NCBI RefSeq assembly: GCF_900186505.1
Contig: NZ_LT891969.1
Span: 641,497 to 696,848 of the forward strand
DNA from: Enorma phocaeensis
Lineage (GTDB): Bacteria; Actinomycetota; Coriobacteriia; Coriobacteriales; Coriobacteriaceae
Direction of reading: 5' to 3'
DNA: 55,352 nucleotides
A program made the position numbers and the translations under genes. This document shows, one piece after another, positions 17,967 to 26,089 of the stretch. Numbering within the stretch: position 1 is the first letter of the stretch; each line of letters begins with the position of its first letter. The notes beneath the pieces are model-generated. The model saw only the letters and a list, made by a program, of their open reading frames with translations. It made no database searches and was not told the origin of the DNA.

Positions 17967-18956
17967 TCACGAGCTGGGGCGGATGCCCTCCAATCGCTCG
18001 GCAACGCGGATCTTCGCCGACCTCGCCCGCGGGTTGCGCTCCACCTCTTCGGCGGAAGCAACGAGCGGCTTGCGGGTGATGACCTTGAGTACCGGCACGT
18101 GCCCGCACACGCACACCGGAATCTCCGGTGGGCAGGTGCAGCCCTGGCTTTGCTCCTGGAAGAGGCGCTTTACGATGCGGTCTTCAAGCGAGTGGTACGA
18201 GATGACGCAGATGCGCCCACCCGGGTTGAGCCACCGCACCGCCGCCTCGAGGCCGCGCTCGAGCACGTCGAGCTCGTGGTTCACCTCGATGCGGATAGCC
18301 TGGAAGCTCTTGCGCGCGGGATGGTGACCAGCACGCCTGCGCGCCGCGGCCGGAATGGCCGCCTTGATGGCTTCTACGAGCTCACCGGTGGTCTCGATGG
18401 GATGGCTCGCCCTGCGACGCACGATCTCGCGCGCGATCTGGGAGGCGAACTTCTCCTCACCGTAGATGCTGAGGATCCGGGCCAGGTCGGCTTCGTTGTA
18501 GGTGTTGATGACCTGAGCTGCGTTTAAGGGGTTGTTCCCCGGATCCATCCGCATATCGAGCGGGGCGTCCTCGTGATACGAGAAGCCCCTTCCTGGGATA
18601 TCAAGCTGCGGGCTCGAGACGCCCAGATCGAAGAGGATGCCGTCTACGCCGGGCACCTCCGCCTGGCAGAGCAGCTCGTCAAGATCCCCGAAGTTGCCTT
18701 TGAGGAGCTTATGCGGCATGCCCGGTGCCTCGTGGCCGAGGCGCTCGGTAGCCGCATCGAGCGCCATGTCATCCTGATCGATCCCGATCAGCAGGCCGTC
18801 CTCGCCGATCGCGCGGGCCATCTCCACCGAGTGGCCGGCGCCGCCGAGCGTGCAATCGCACACGACGGACCCGCTCTCCAGTTGAAGCGCTGCAAGCACC
18901 TCCTGGAGCATGACAGGTTCATGCCGATATTCTGGTGTCAACGTTCCCGTTGCCAT
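17967..18956 (-). CDS. rsmH: 16S rRNA (cytosine-N4)-methyltransferase RsmH
   Basis: This 329-aa SAM-dependent enzyme (formerly MraW) methylates C1402 of 16S rRNA. Motifs are RHEPVMLQEVL, the SAM site DCTLGGAGHS, IGIDQDD, FDLGVSSPQLD, GFSYHEDAPLDMRM and ISYHSLEDRIVK. A cysteine cluster CTCPPEIPVCVCG lies near the end. It follows mraZ by about 20 bp in the normal dcw order. Confidence 0.97.
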   Translation of the reverse strand: MATGTLTPEYRHEPVMLQEVLAALQLESGSVVCDCTLGGAGHSVEMARAIGEDGLLIGIDQDDMALDAATERLGHEAPGMPHKLLKGNFGDLDELLCQAEVPGVDGILFDLGVSSPQLDIPGRGFSYHEDAPLDMRMDPGNNPLNAAQVINTYNEADLARILSIYGEEKFASQIAREIVRRRASHPIETTGELVEAIKAAIPAAARRRAGHHPARKSFQAIRIEVNHELDVLERGLEAAVRWLNPGGRICVISYHSLEDRIVKRLFQEQSQGCTCPPEIPVCVCGHVPVLKVITRKPLVASAEEVERNPRARSAKIRVAERLEGIRPSS

Positions 18957-18977
18957 GCACGCACCCTCCCAGGACCG

Positions 18978-19412
18978 TTAGTTGAAGAAATCCGCGAGCG
19001 CGCTCTTCATGGAGGCCTTGCGGGCCTCGTGCGTCGCGCGATCCCAGATCACCAGGCGGTCGTCGTTACCCACGACGGTCACCTCGCGATCGAGATGGGC
19101 TTCTTCCCGGACCGACTCGGGAAGGCTGATACGGGCGGCGGAGTCTATTTCAAGTGTGGTTGCCGCGCCGTTCAGAGCCTCCTTGACCATGCGGTGCTGC
19201 TCATTGGTGGGGCAGTAGCCCCCCTTTGACTCGAACACCGACATGAGCCAGTCCTTGAACGTGTCCTCGGTGAACACGTACACAGCGTCGATCTCCCTCT
19301 CGGGAGCGGCGAGGACGCGCACCTGGTCCCCAAGCTGCTTACGGAATGCAGGCGGCAGAGACAGACGACCCTTCGCATCGAGATTGCGATCGTAGGTACC
19401 TGTCAGATACAC
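18978..19412 (-). CDS. mraZ: Transcriptional regulator MraZ
   Basis: This 144-aa protein has two SpoVT/AbrB-like DNA-binding repeats, marked by LDAKGRLSLPPAFR near the start and IDSAARISLPESVR in the second half. MraZ forms a ring-shaped oligomer that binds TGGG-type direct repeats upstream of its own operon. The start is a GTG at 19412 with AAGGGGG about 8 nt upstream; no ATG fits. It is the first gene of the cluster and likely autoregulates it through the repeats at 19511-19552. Confidence 0.96.
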   Translation of the reverse strand: MYLTGTYDRNLDAKGRLSLPPAFRKQLGDQVRVLAAPEREIDAVYVFTEDTFKDWLMSVFESKGGYCPTNEQHRMVKEALNGAATTLEIDSAARISLPESVREEAHLDREVTVVGNDDRLVIWDRATHEARKASMKSALADFFN

Positions 19413-19476
19413 CGCTGCACCCCCTTAGGCTTACTCGTGGGCAGATGCGGGAGCCACCCCGCCGTCGACGCTTACC

Positions 19477-19505
19477 ATGATATGGGTTGGCTCTCCTTTT
19501 CGCAA
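19477..19505 (-). promoter_or_regulatory. Probable promoter of the dcw cluster
   Basis: On the minus strand, a -35 box TTGCGA (19500-19505) and a -10 box TATCAT (19477-19482) are separated by 17 bp. They lie 65-93 bp upstream of the mraZ GTG, and the MraZ-box-like repeats begin 6 bp upstream of the -35 box. Confidence 0.6.
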
Positions 19506-19510
19506 CACTT

Positions 19511-19552
19511 TCTCCCACCATCTCCCCCAACGGTATCTCCTCGTCCCCCAAC
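19511..19552 (-). promoter_or_regulatory. MraZ-box-like direct repeats
   Basis: Read on the minus strand, GTTGGGGGAC (19543-19552), GTTGGGGGAGA (19521-19531) and GGTGGGAGA (19511-19519) are direct repeats. The last two are 10 bp apart and the first is about 21 bp from the second, so all lie on one face of the helix. Known MraZ operators are TGGG-containing repeats with 10-bp spacing. Confidence 0.65.
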
Positions 19553-19771
19553 TCGCCTTGCGTCGACCGCGAGTTACCCCAAGGTCAACACAAGATGTTG
19601 TGTTGCATGCTTCAACGGGCCCCCACCAATCGATGGAGGTCCGTGAACCCTAACCCTCAAGTTCTACTTGAACCGATTTTTTAGTCTGAACAGTGGAAAT
19701 GTGTCGAAACAGAGAACCCGCAGGTGCGCCGCGCTGGATGTCTATCTTGCTGGATCTCGATGGTCGTCTAT

Positions 19772-19879
19772 TCGAAACGTCCATCAAGCCGGACCTCGAC
19801 AGCCTGCCGCTCGAAACGTCCATCTAGCCGGACCTCAACAGCCTGCCGCTCGAAACGTCCATCTAGCCGGACCTCGATG
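19772..19879. repeat. 39-bp direct repeats, three units
   Basis: Units begin at 19772, 19811 and 19850, each opening TCGAAACGTCCATC. Units one and two are near-identical over 39 bp; the third is complete to about 19878. A diverged partial copy precedes them near 19750. The unit (GAGGTCCGGCTAGATGGACG on the minus strand) is related to the hairpin at 19964-19995 and to the structured repeat at 1.56-1.69 kb. Its length is a multiple of three, so open frames run through it, but I see no ribosome site or known domain. Confidence 0.8.
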
Positions 19880-19963
19880 ATCGGACGAGTTGCTCGAGGA
19901 TGTCGAGATCCTGCCAGATAGTCAAAATGGGCTCATAAAACATACGAAAGTGTCCATCCAGCG

Positions 19964-19995
19964 GCATCTCGATTTCTGCAGAGCCATCGAGATGC
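19964..19995. repeat. Hairpin repeat related to the 39-bp array
   Basis: A perfect 10-bp stem (GCATCTCGAT with ATCGAGATGC) has a 12-nt loop. The sequence just left of it, GTCCATCCAGCGGCATCTCG, matches the right arm of the repeat at 1.63 kb closely. Confidence 0.6.
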
Positions 19996-20040
19996 ACGAA
20001 AAATGACAGATTGGCCCTGGATGCGATCGGGCCGTTTAGA

Positions 20041-20181
20041 AATAAAGGGAGCGCGGACGGAATAAAGGGCTCTCGGATGGTACAAAAGGCACGCGGGCGG
20101 TAAAAAAGGCACTCGGGCGGTAAAAAGGGCACTCGGGTGGTACAAAAGGGCACTCGGGTGGCACAAAAGGCACGCGGGCGG
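20041..20181. repeat. 20-bp tandem repeat, seven units
   Basis: Seven head-to-tail units cover this stretch, six of 20 bp and one of 21 bp, with consensus TAMAAAAGGCACTCGGGYGG. The array abuts the xerD stop codon at 20182. The leftmost two units are the most diverged. Read on the minus strand, each unit ends in a short T-run, but there is no stem, so it is not an ordinary terminator. Confidence 0.9.
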
Positions 20182-21171
20182 TCATGCGCGAGGATGCGAC
20201 GCGAGGTAGACCTCGCGCAGCTGCGTGCGGTCGAGGTGCGTATAAACCTGCGTGGTCGAGATGTCCGCGTGGCCCAAGATCTCCTGGAGCACGCGAAGGT
20301 CGGCGCCGCCGGCAAGCATATGGGTCGCGAACGAATGGCGCAGTGTGTGGGGATGCAGCCCTTCGAGGCCAACGGCGCGGCCGTAGCGCTCGCAGAGCGC
20401 ATGAACCGACTGGCGTGAGAGACGCCTGCCGTTCTTGTTGAGGAAGACCGCCGAGGTCCCGCGCCCTGTACGGTCGTGGAGCGCCAACCCGCCGCGTGCT
20501 CCGTCGAGATAGCGCTCGAGCGCGCGGCGGGCACTACCCAGAATCGGCACGAGCCGCTCTTTGGAGCCCTTACCGACCACGCGCATGAACTCCTCTTCGA
20601 GATAGAGGTCGCGCAGATCGAGTCCGGTCAGCTCGCTCACGCGCAGCCCGCACCCGTAGAGCACCTCGAGAATGGCGCGATCGCGCTCACCGGCAGCGTT
20701 ATCCGGAAACGGCTGCTCCAATAGGGCGCGCGCCTCGTCGATTGTGAGGTAGTCGGGCAGGTGCTCCTCTTTCTTGGGAAGCCTCAAAGCTGCGGTGGGA
20801 TGGACCTGGGTGATGCCCTCGCGCAACATGAAAGCGTGAAGCCCTTTCAGAGCGGAGAGGGAGCGCTCCACCGAAGCATCCGCATAACCGGCATCACGGC
20901 GGACGGCGACGAATTCGTCGATGTCCGCACGAGAGACCTCATCGGGATCTGAGATGCCGCGCTCGGCAAGAAAGCCGATGTAGGCAGCGAGGTCGCGACG
21001 GTACCCCTCGATGGTGTTGCGGGCAAGATTCCTCTCGACGGAGAGAAAAGCCAGGTACTCCCCCACCGCGCGCTCGAGCTGGCTCGGAACGGAGGCGGCA
21101 CAGCGGTCGGTGCCGGCAAGCCGAGCAGCACGATGATGCTGCTCGGCATGTGCAAAGTCGGAAGCCGCCAT
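20182..21171 (-). CDS. xerD: Site-specific tyrosine recombinase XerD
   Basis: This 329-aa tyrosine recombinase resolves chromosome dimers at dif together with a partner recombinase. The SAM-like N-terminal DNA-binding domain spans about residues 30-125. The catalytic domain has R177 (CGLRVSEL), K201 (VGKGSKER), H275 and R278 (HTLRHS), H301 (LGHADIS) and the nucleophile Y310 (VYTHLD). It starts 5 bp after the pyrG stop, so the two probably share a transcript. It could be the single Xer of this organism. Nothing around it suggests a phage or integron integrase. Confidence 0.92.
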   Translation of the reverse strand: MAASDFAHAEQHHRAARLAGTDRCAASVPSQLERAVGEYLAFLSVERNLARNTIEGYRRDLAAYIGFLAERGISDPDEVSRADIDEFVAVRRDAGYADASVERSLSALKGLHAFMLREGITQVHPTAALRLPKKEEHLPDYLTIDEARALLEQPFPDNAAGERDRAILEVLYGCGLRVSELTGLDLRDLYLEEEFMRVVGKGSKERLVPILGSARRALERYLDGARGGLALHDRTGRGTSAVFLNKNGRRLSRQSVHALCERYGRAVGLEGLHPHTLRHSFATHMLAGGADLRVLQEILGHADISTTQVYTHLDRTQLREVYLASHPRA

Positions 21172-21176
21172 GAAGT

Positions 21177-22838
21177 CTACTGCTCAGCCGAGTTCTTAGA
21201 CGTCACCTGCAGGCGCTCGACGCCCTCGTGCCGGCCGATGGCCGCGCGGGTGAACTCGCGGAAGAGCGGCGCGGGGTTGGTGGGACGGCTCTTGAACTCG
21301 GGGTGCGCCTGCGTAGCCACGAACCAAGGATGCATAGACGCCGGCAGCTCTACCATCTCGACGAGCGACTCATCAGGCGAAAGACCCGAAATCACGAGGC
21401 CGGCGCGCTCCAACTCGTCGCGATAAGCATTGTTGAACTCGAAACGATGGCGATGGCGCTCGTAGACGAGCTCCTCGCCATAGGCCTCACGCGCAAGCGT
21501 GCCCTCAGCGAGCTTGCAGGGGTAAGCACCGAGTCGCATGGTACCGCCCTTGTCGGTCACATCCTCCTGTTCGCTCATGAGACCGATGACCGGATGCGCG
21601 CATTCAGGCTCGAACTCGGTGGAATTGGCGTCGGCAAGCCCCGCCACGTGGCGCGCGAACTCGCAAACCGCGACCTGCATACCCAAGCACAGGCCGAGAT
21701 ACGGGATCTTGTTCTCGCGCGCGAAACGCGCAGCGCAGATCTTTCCCTCAAGGCCGCGAACGCCAAAGCCTCCCGGAACCACGATGCCAGCCGCCCCGCC
21801 GAGCACCTCGTCGCATGCATCCCAGGTGAGCGCCTCGCCATCGACGAGCTCGACGTCGATGTGACGGTCGAACGCGATGCCGGCATGCCGAATCGCCTCG
21901 ATGACCGACAGATACGCATCGGGCAGCTGGGTGTACTTGCCCACCACGGCAACCTTGACTGCGTCCGCATGATGGTTGGCGTGGTCCTTCTTCTCGAGGA
22001 AGCGGTACCAATCGGCCATGTCGCGCTCGTGGGGATCAAGCCCCAGGCGCTCGCAGACGCGCAGGTCGAAGTCCTGATCAGCGAGCATGAGCGGCACGTC
22101 GTAGATGCTCGCGCAGTCTTCGTTCGTGAAGACGCAATCGACGTCCACGTCGCAGAAGCTCGCGATCTTAGCGCGGATGGCGTCGTCGATCTCGTGGTCG
22201 GAGCGCAGCACGATGATGTCCGGCTGGATGCCAAAGCTACGGAGCTCCTTCACCGAGTGCTGCGTGGGCTTGGTCTTTACCTCGTGCGCGGCGGCGATGT
22301 AGGGCACGAGCGAGACGTGGATGAAGCAGACGTTCTCCGCACCTGCGTCTTTGCGGTACTGGCGGATCGCCTCGAGGAATGCCTGGCTCTCGATGTCACC
22401 GATCGTGCCGCCGAGCTCGGTGATCACCACGTCGGAACCCGTCTGCTCCTCGATGCGACGGAACTTGTCCTTGATGGCGTTCGTCACATGCGGAATAACC
22501 TGCACGGTACCGCCCAGGAAGTCGCCGCGGCGCTCGCGCGCGATGAGGTTCTTGTAAATCGCACCTGTTGTGAAGTTGGAGTCGCGCGTGAGGTTCTCAT
22601 CGATGAAGCGCTCGTAATGACCAAGGTCGAGGTCGCTCTCGTATCCGTCCTCCGTAACGAAAACCTCACCATGCTGGAACGGGCTCATGGTGCCGGGGTC
22701 AACGTTGAGATACGGATCGGCTTTCTGCATGGTCACCTTGTAACCACGGCTCTTGAGCAGCCTGCCCAGAGACGCCGCCGTGATGCCTTTGCCGAGCGAT
22801 GACACGACACCGCCGGTTACGAAGATATGCTTGGTCAT
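21177..22838 (-). CDS. pyrG: CTP synthase PyrG
   Basis: This 553-aa enzyme makes CTP from UTP, ATP and glutamine. The synthetase domain begins HIFVTGGVVSSLGKGITAASLG and contains DPYLNVDPGTMSPFQHGEVFVTEDG in pieces. The C-terminal glutamine amidotransferase domain has the nucleophile Cys in LGLCLGMQ and the HPE dyad in QAHPEFKSRP. Its length is typical. The neighbouring leader has an extended -10-like box and a small hairpin, but no clear attenuator. Confidence 0.98.
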   Translation of the reverse strand: MTKHIFVTGGVVSSLGKGITAASLGRLLKSRGYKVTMQKADPYLNVDPGTMSPFQHGEVFVTEDGYESDLDLGHYERFIDENLTRDSNFTTGAIYKNLIARERRGDFLGGTVQVIPHVTNAIKDKFRRIEEQTGSDVVITELGGTIGDIESQAFLEAIRQYRKDAGAENVCFIHVSLVPYIAAAHEVKTKPTQHSVKELRSFGIQPDIIVLRSDHEIDDAIRAKIASFCDVDVDCVFTNEDCASIYDVPLMLADQDFDLRVCERLGLDPHERDMADWYRFLEKKDHANHHADAVKVAVVGKYTQLPDAYLSVIEAIRHAGIAFDRHIDVELVDGEALTWDACDEVLGGAAGIVVPGGFGVRGLEGKICAARFARENKIPYLGLCLGMQVAVCEFARHVAGLADANSTEFEPECAHPVIGLMSEQEDVTDKGGTMRLGAYPCKLAEGTLAREAYGEELVYERHRHRFEFNNAYRDELERAGLVISGLSPDESLVEMVELPASMHPWFVATQAHPEFKSRPTNPAPLFREFTRAAIGRHEGVERLQVTSKNSAEQ

Positions 22839-22856
22839 TATGTTGTACCTGCGCTT

Positions 22857-22899
22857 CCCGTATCAGAACCTATGGTCTCTACGGGCCTTCATGGTATCA
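22857..22899 (-). promoter_or_regulatory. Possible extended -10 promoter and leader hairpin of pyrG
   Basis: On the minus strand, TGATACCAT (22891-22899) fits an extended -10 box, though no good -35 is seen. Downstream, CCCGTA (22880-22885) and TACGGG (22857-22862) can pair in the leader. Confidence 0.3.
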
Positions 22900-23386
22900 C
22901 TCATCTTGCGTGGCGTCGCGTTCGCGATTCCCGATTTCATGTAACAGAAACGTTCTGCGACGGCACGCGCGGCGCCATGAGACGCCATGCCTAGGATATG
23001 CACCCTATGAGCGCGCCGCACGCCCCCAAACGCACCCGCCGCCATGCCGCGCGCGTGGCGGCGGGTGCACATGGTAGGCACGGAGCGCATCGAGCGCTTT
23101 CATGCAACCAAGCCACATCCAAACCGCGGCCAAACGCTCCGGCAACGCGCCCAAAGGGCGGTTCGATTGTCGTTCGAGCCTCTTGGCGGTGGTTGATCCC
23201 GGAACTGCTCGGTACAACCATGATTATTATTAATAAAATCGCAGGTAACCGCTTCGTAGGACGAAGGTCTACTTCATCATCCGGTAAAAGACCACCGCCA
23301 AGAAGCTCGAACGAGCAAAAGCCATCTGAGGACCGCAGCAGCGAAGGAAGATCTTGCGCAAGGAAGCGTGGTAGAGGCCAGCAGCG
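22900..23386. other. Non-coding gap between pyrG and the ABC operon
   Basis: No convincing gene is seen. The gap holds a perfect 13-bp GC-rich stem, GCACCCGCCGCCA at 23032-23044 with its complement at 23056-23068, with an 11-nt loop and no T-run. An AT-rich patch lies at 23221-23240. I see no clear terminator for the ABC operon. Confidence 0.5.
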
Positions 23387-24070
23387 CTACGCGAGCGGCG
23401 CGATGCGGGTGGCCAGGCGCCGCACCAGCGCGGGACTATGCGACACGATGACGAGACCCATTGCGCGCCTATCAGCAATCTCGAGCACTTCGCGCCAGAG
23501 CGCGGCCTGGGTAACGGCGTCGAGCATGGCCGTCATCTCGTCGCAGACGAGGTAGCGCGGTTGGGCGAGCAGGGCGCGCACGAGGCAGAGCCTCATGAGC
23601 TCGCCGCCCGAGAGCTCGTGCGGAAAGCGGCCAAGCCACGCCTCGCGCACTCCGAAACGTTCAAGCAGGCCCGACGCGCGAAGCTGCTCGAGCGCCCGAT
23701 CGTTGCGGCCTCGCTTCGCCTGCGTCGTTCCGTCGGAAAAGAGAAGCCCCTCGGTGACGCTCCTCCCCAGCCGCACCAACGGGTCGAAGGCCTGTTCCGG
23801 ATGCTGCCGGATGAGCTGCACCGGACGCGGGCCAGCAGGTACACGACGCAGCAGGCCGCGACGATTCAAAACAGGCGCGCCGTCGACCAGCACCTCTCCG
23901 GCCTGAGGGCGCAAATAGCCGGCGAGAAGTTGACAGAGCGTGGTCTTACCCGTTCCCGAGGGTGCCTGCAGAGCAACCCGCTCATTGGGATCGACCGAGA
24001 GCGAGAAGTCTTTTAGAATCTCATGGCCATCTTGATAGGAGAACGAAACGTTATCGGCGACAAGGCTCAT
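23387..24070 (-). CDS. ABC importer ATP-binding protein (NikE/DppF type)
   Basis: This 227-aa ATPase has a Walker A motif APSGTGKTT, an ABC signature LSGGE, a Walker B YLVCDEMTAMLD and an H-loop VSHSP. The product is shorter than typical DppF/NikE proteins and lacks the C-terminal oligopeptide-transporter domain. ATG 24070 has GGAGG 9 nt upstream and overlaps the preceding ATPase gene by 20 nt. It is the last gene of the five-gene importer operon and should pair with the upstream ATPase to energise the two permeases. Confidence 0.92.
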   Translation of the reverse strand: MSLVADNVSFSYQDGHEILKDFSLSVDPNERVALQAPSGTGKTTLCQLLAGYLRPQAGEVLVDGAPVLNRRGLLRRVPAGPRPVQLIRQHPEQAFDPLVRLGRSVTEGLLFSDGTTQAKRGRNDRALEQLRASGLLERFGVREAWLGRFPHELSGGELMRLCLVRALLAQPRYLVCDEMTAMLDAVTQAALWREVLEIADRRAMGLVIVSHSPALVRRLATRIAPLA

Positions 24071-25103
24071 TTTCCGTACCTCCCCCGCGGGAATCGGAGC
24101 GTGCTGCGCTGATTGGGCCGAGCACGCCTCCAGCCGGTGCGGCGTCGGCTGAGCAGGGGGCATCGCCCCGAGGCGCGCAACCGTCCGCGTCAGCAGCGAA
24201 ATCGTGTTCAGGCATCGCATGCCAAAGTGCACGGGAAAACGGATGACGCAGCTTCTCAGGATCATTGAAGCTCGCACACGAGGTCTCCTCGACCACGGTG
24301 CCGTCCTTGAACACGGCAACGCGGTCCGCAACGGAAAGAGCCAGCTCGAGGTCATGCGTGATAAGCAAAACGCCACCCCCCGAGCTCGCGAACGCCCGGA
24401 GGTCGTCGAGCGCGCGAATCGCAAGCTCCAGGTCGAGGCCCGGCGTGGGCTCATCCGCGACGATGAGTCTCGGCTCGTCGATGAGCGCGCACATGAGCAG
24501 CACGCGACGCGCCATGCCGCCCGAAAGCTCGTGGGGATACAGCCGCTCAACCTCGGGTTTCAATCCATATCGTTCAAAGAGCCGACGCATGCGCTCCACG
24601 CGCTCGCGCCGACGGGAACCGGTCGCGGCTCCCACCACCTGATCGCCCACCCGCATCAGAGGGTCGAGGTGCGTCACGCTCTGCGGAACAAGCGAGACGC
24701 CGCGCCCCCGCAAGCGCGCAAGGTCGGCAGACGAGCAGCGCTCGCCGTCGAACCAGATCGATCCCTCCACGCGAGCATTGGGCTCAAAGAGACCCAGAAT
24801 CGAATCGGCGAGCAGCGTCTTTCCCGAACCGCTCGCCCCCACCACGGCAAGCACCTCCCCTTCGTGAACCGAGACGGAAAGGTCTCGGATCACCGGCACC
24901 ACGACTTTGCGGGCAGCGAAATAGCTCGCCGCGGGATCGTACATGGAAAAGCTCACGCTGAGGTGCTCGACGGCAAGCAGGTGGTGCCCGCCATGATGAT
25001 GCGAGCCATCCGCGTGGGTGTGGTGATGATGGGCCTCGTCGTCCACATGGGCATGACGATGGCGGAGCTCGTAGTCCCCGCGGGTATCCATCATGCTTGT
25101 CAT
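24051..25103 (-). CDS. ABC importer ATP-binding protein with His-rich N-terminus (NikD/DppD type)
   Basis: This 350-aa ATPase has a Walker A VGASGSGKT, signature LSGGM, Walker B RLIVADEPTPGLD and the H-loop LLITHDLEL. The first 45 residues are exceptional: 13 histidines lie between residues 15 and 41, in runs such as HRHAH, HHHHTH and SHHHGGHH. Such runs bind Ni, Co or Zn and point to a metal rather than a peptide substrate. The C-terminal 45 residues are Ala/Asp/Gly-rich. The start ATG overlaps the upstream permease stop by one base. Confidence 0.92.
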   Translation of the reverse strand: MTSMMDTRGDYELRHRHAHVDDEAHHHHTHADGSHHHGGHHLLAVEHLSVSFSMYDPAASYFAARKVVVPVIRDLSVSVHEGEVLAVVGASGSGKTLLADSILGLFEPNARVEGSIWFDGERCSSADLARLRGRGVSLVPQSVTHLDPLMRVGDQVVGAATGSRRRERVERMRRLFERYGLKPEVERLYPHELSGGMARRVLLMCALIDEPRLIVADEPTPGLDLELAIRALDDLRAFASSGGGVLLITHDLELALSVADRVAVFKDGTVVEETSCASFNDPEKLRHPFSRALWHAMPEHDFAADADGCAPRGDAPCSADAAPAGGVLGPISAARSDSRGGGTENEPCRR

Positions 25104-26089
25104 CACGCCTGCACCCCCTCGGGATTGGAAAGGCGCCTCAAGAGCGCGCCGGCGCGATCGAAGAGCAGAACGCATGCGAGCAGCGCCAGCCCCGGGAACA
25201 CCGCGAGCCACCATGCACCCGAGGTCAGGTACGACATCGCCTCGGAAAGGATGACGCCGATCGCGGGCTGCTCGGGCGAGAGGCCGAAACCCAGGAAGGT
25301 GATGGAGGCCTCGTGCAGGACGGCGTGAGGGAACAGAAGCACAAGCCCCACCAGATACTGCGGCAGCACGTGGGGGACGAGGTGCGTGGCGACCAACCGG
25401 ACGCGCGAGATGCCGAGCGCCGTCGAGCACGCGAAAAACGGCTGCGCGCGAACCTGCAGGATCTCGCCGCGAAGGACGCGCGCCAGGCTCGGCCAATGCG
25501 TGACCGCGATGCCCACGAGCACGCCGACCGTCCCCCGGCCGAGCGCATAGCTGATGAGGATGAGGAGCACCAGGTGCGGGATTCCCATCACGAGGTCGAT
25601 GAGCCACTCCACTGCCGCGTCGACGCGCGGGCCCCCGAGGGCAGCTGCAGCAGCGAGCGCAAGCGCGATGGCAGAGGATGCGCCCGCCGCGAGGAGCCCG
25701 ACCCCGATCGAGGTCGAAAGGCCTGCGAGCGTGCGCGCGAGCATGTCGCGCCCCATCCAATCCGTGCCGAAGGGATGCGCCGGGCAGGGCGCCAGGTTGC
25801 GCGCGGCAAAATCAACGACCGAGGCCTGCCCCGCGGAGCATGCTCCTGCGACCGCAACCGCGGCGAGCACGCAGATGACCGCAACCAGCATCACCAGCAG
25901 CGCGCGCCTACCGCTCAGGCGCCCTTCGGCAGCCGGGATGTGGAGCGCCGTCGGGGCCTGCTCGCCCACATGTCGAGAGGTTTGAGGGGCATCAAAGGTA
26001 TCGGAACCTTGGGAGGGGAACTCGGACCGGCAGCGCTCTGACCGGAGGCCCCCATGCGCGCGGGAGCGCGGCGGGGCGTCATTCGACAT
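25103..26089 (-). CDS. ABC importer permease (NikC/DppC type)
   Basis: This 328-aa inner-membrane permease begins with a soluble stretch of about 60 residues, then a first membrane segment (LLVMLVAVICVLAAVAVAG). The periplasmic-facing HPFGTDWMGRDMLARTLAG block is diagnostic of the DppC/NikC family, and further segments include the EAA-type loop near ALGISRVRL. ATG 26089 has GGAGG 7 nt upstream and overlaps the partner permease by 11 nt. Confidence 0.93.
   Translation of the reverse strand: MSNDAPPRSRAHGGLRSERCRSEFPSQGSDTFDAPQTSRHVGEQAPTALHIPAAEGRLSGRRALLVMLVAVICVLAAVAVAGACSAGQASVVDFAARNLAPCPAHPFGTDWMGRDMLARTLAGLSTSIGVGLLAAGASSAIALALAAAAALGGPRVDAAVEWLIDLVMGIPHLVLLILISYALGRGTVGVLVGIAVTHWPSLARVLRGEILQVRAQPFFACSTALGISRVRLVATHLVPHVLPQYLVGLVLLFPHAVLHEASITFLGFGLSPEQPAIGVILSEAMSYLTSGAWWLAVFPGLALLACVLLFDRAGALLRRLSNPEGVQA

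Noticed and set aside
19863..20534. Minus-strand frame through the 20-bp repeats with repeated VPF-type peptides
   Set aside because: It overlaps xerD out of frame and has no ribosome site; the repeats themselves explain the peptide pattern.
23032..23068. 13-bp GC-rich hairpin considered as terminator of the ABC operon
   Set aside because: It is over 300 bp past the last gene and no T-run follows in either direction.
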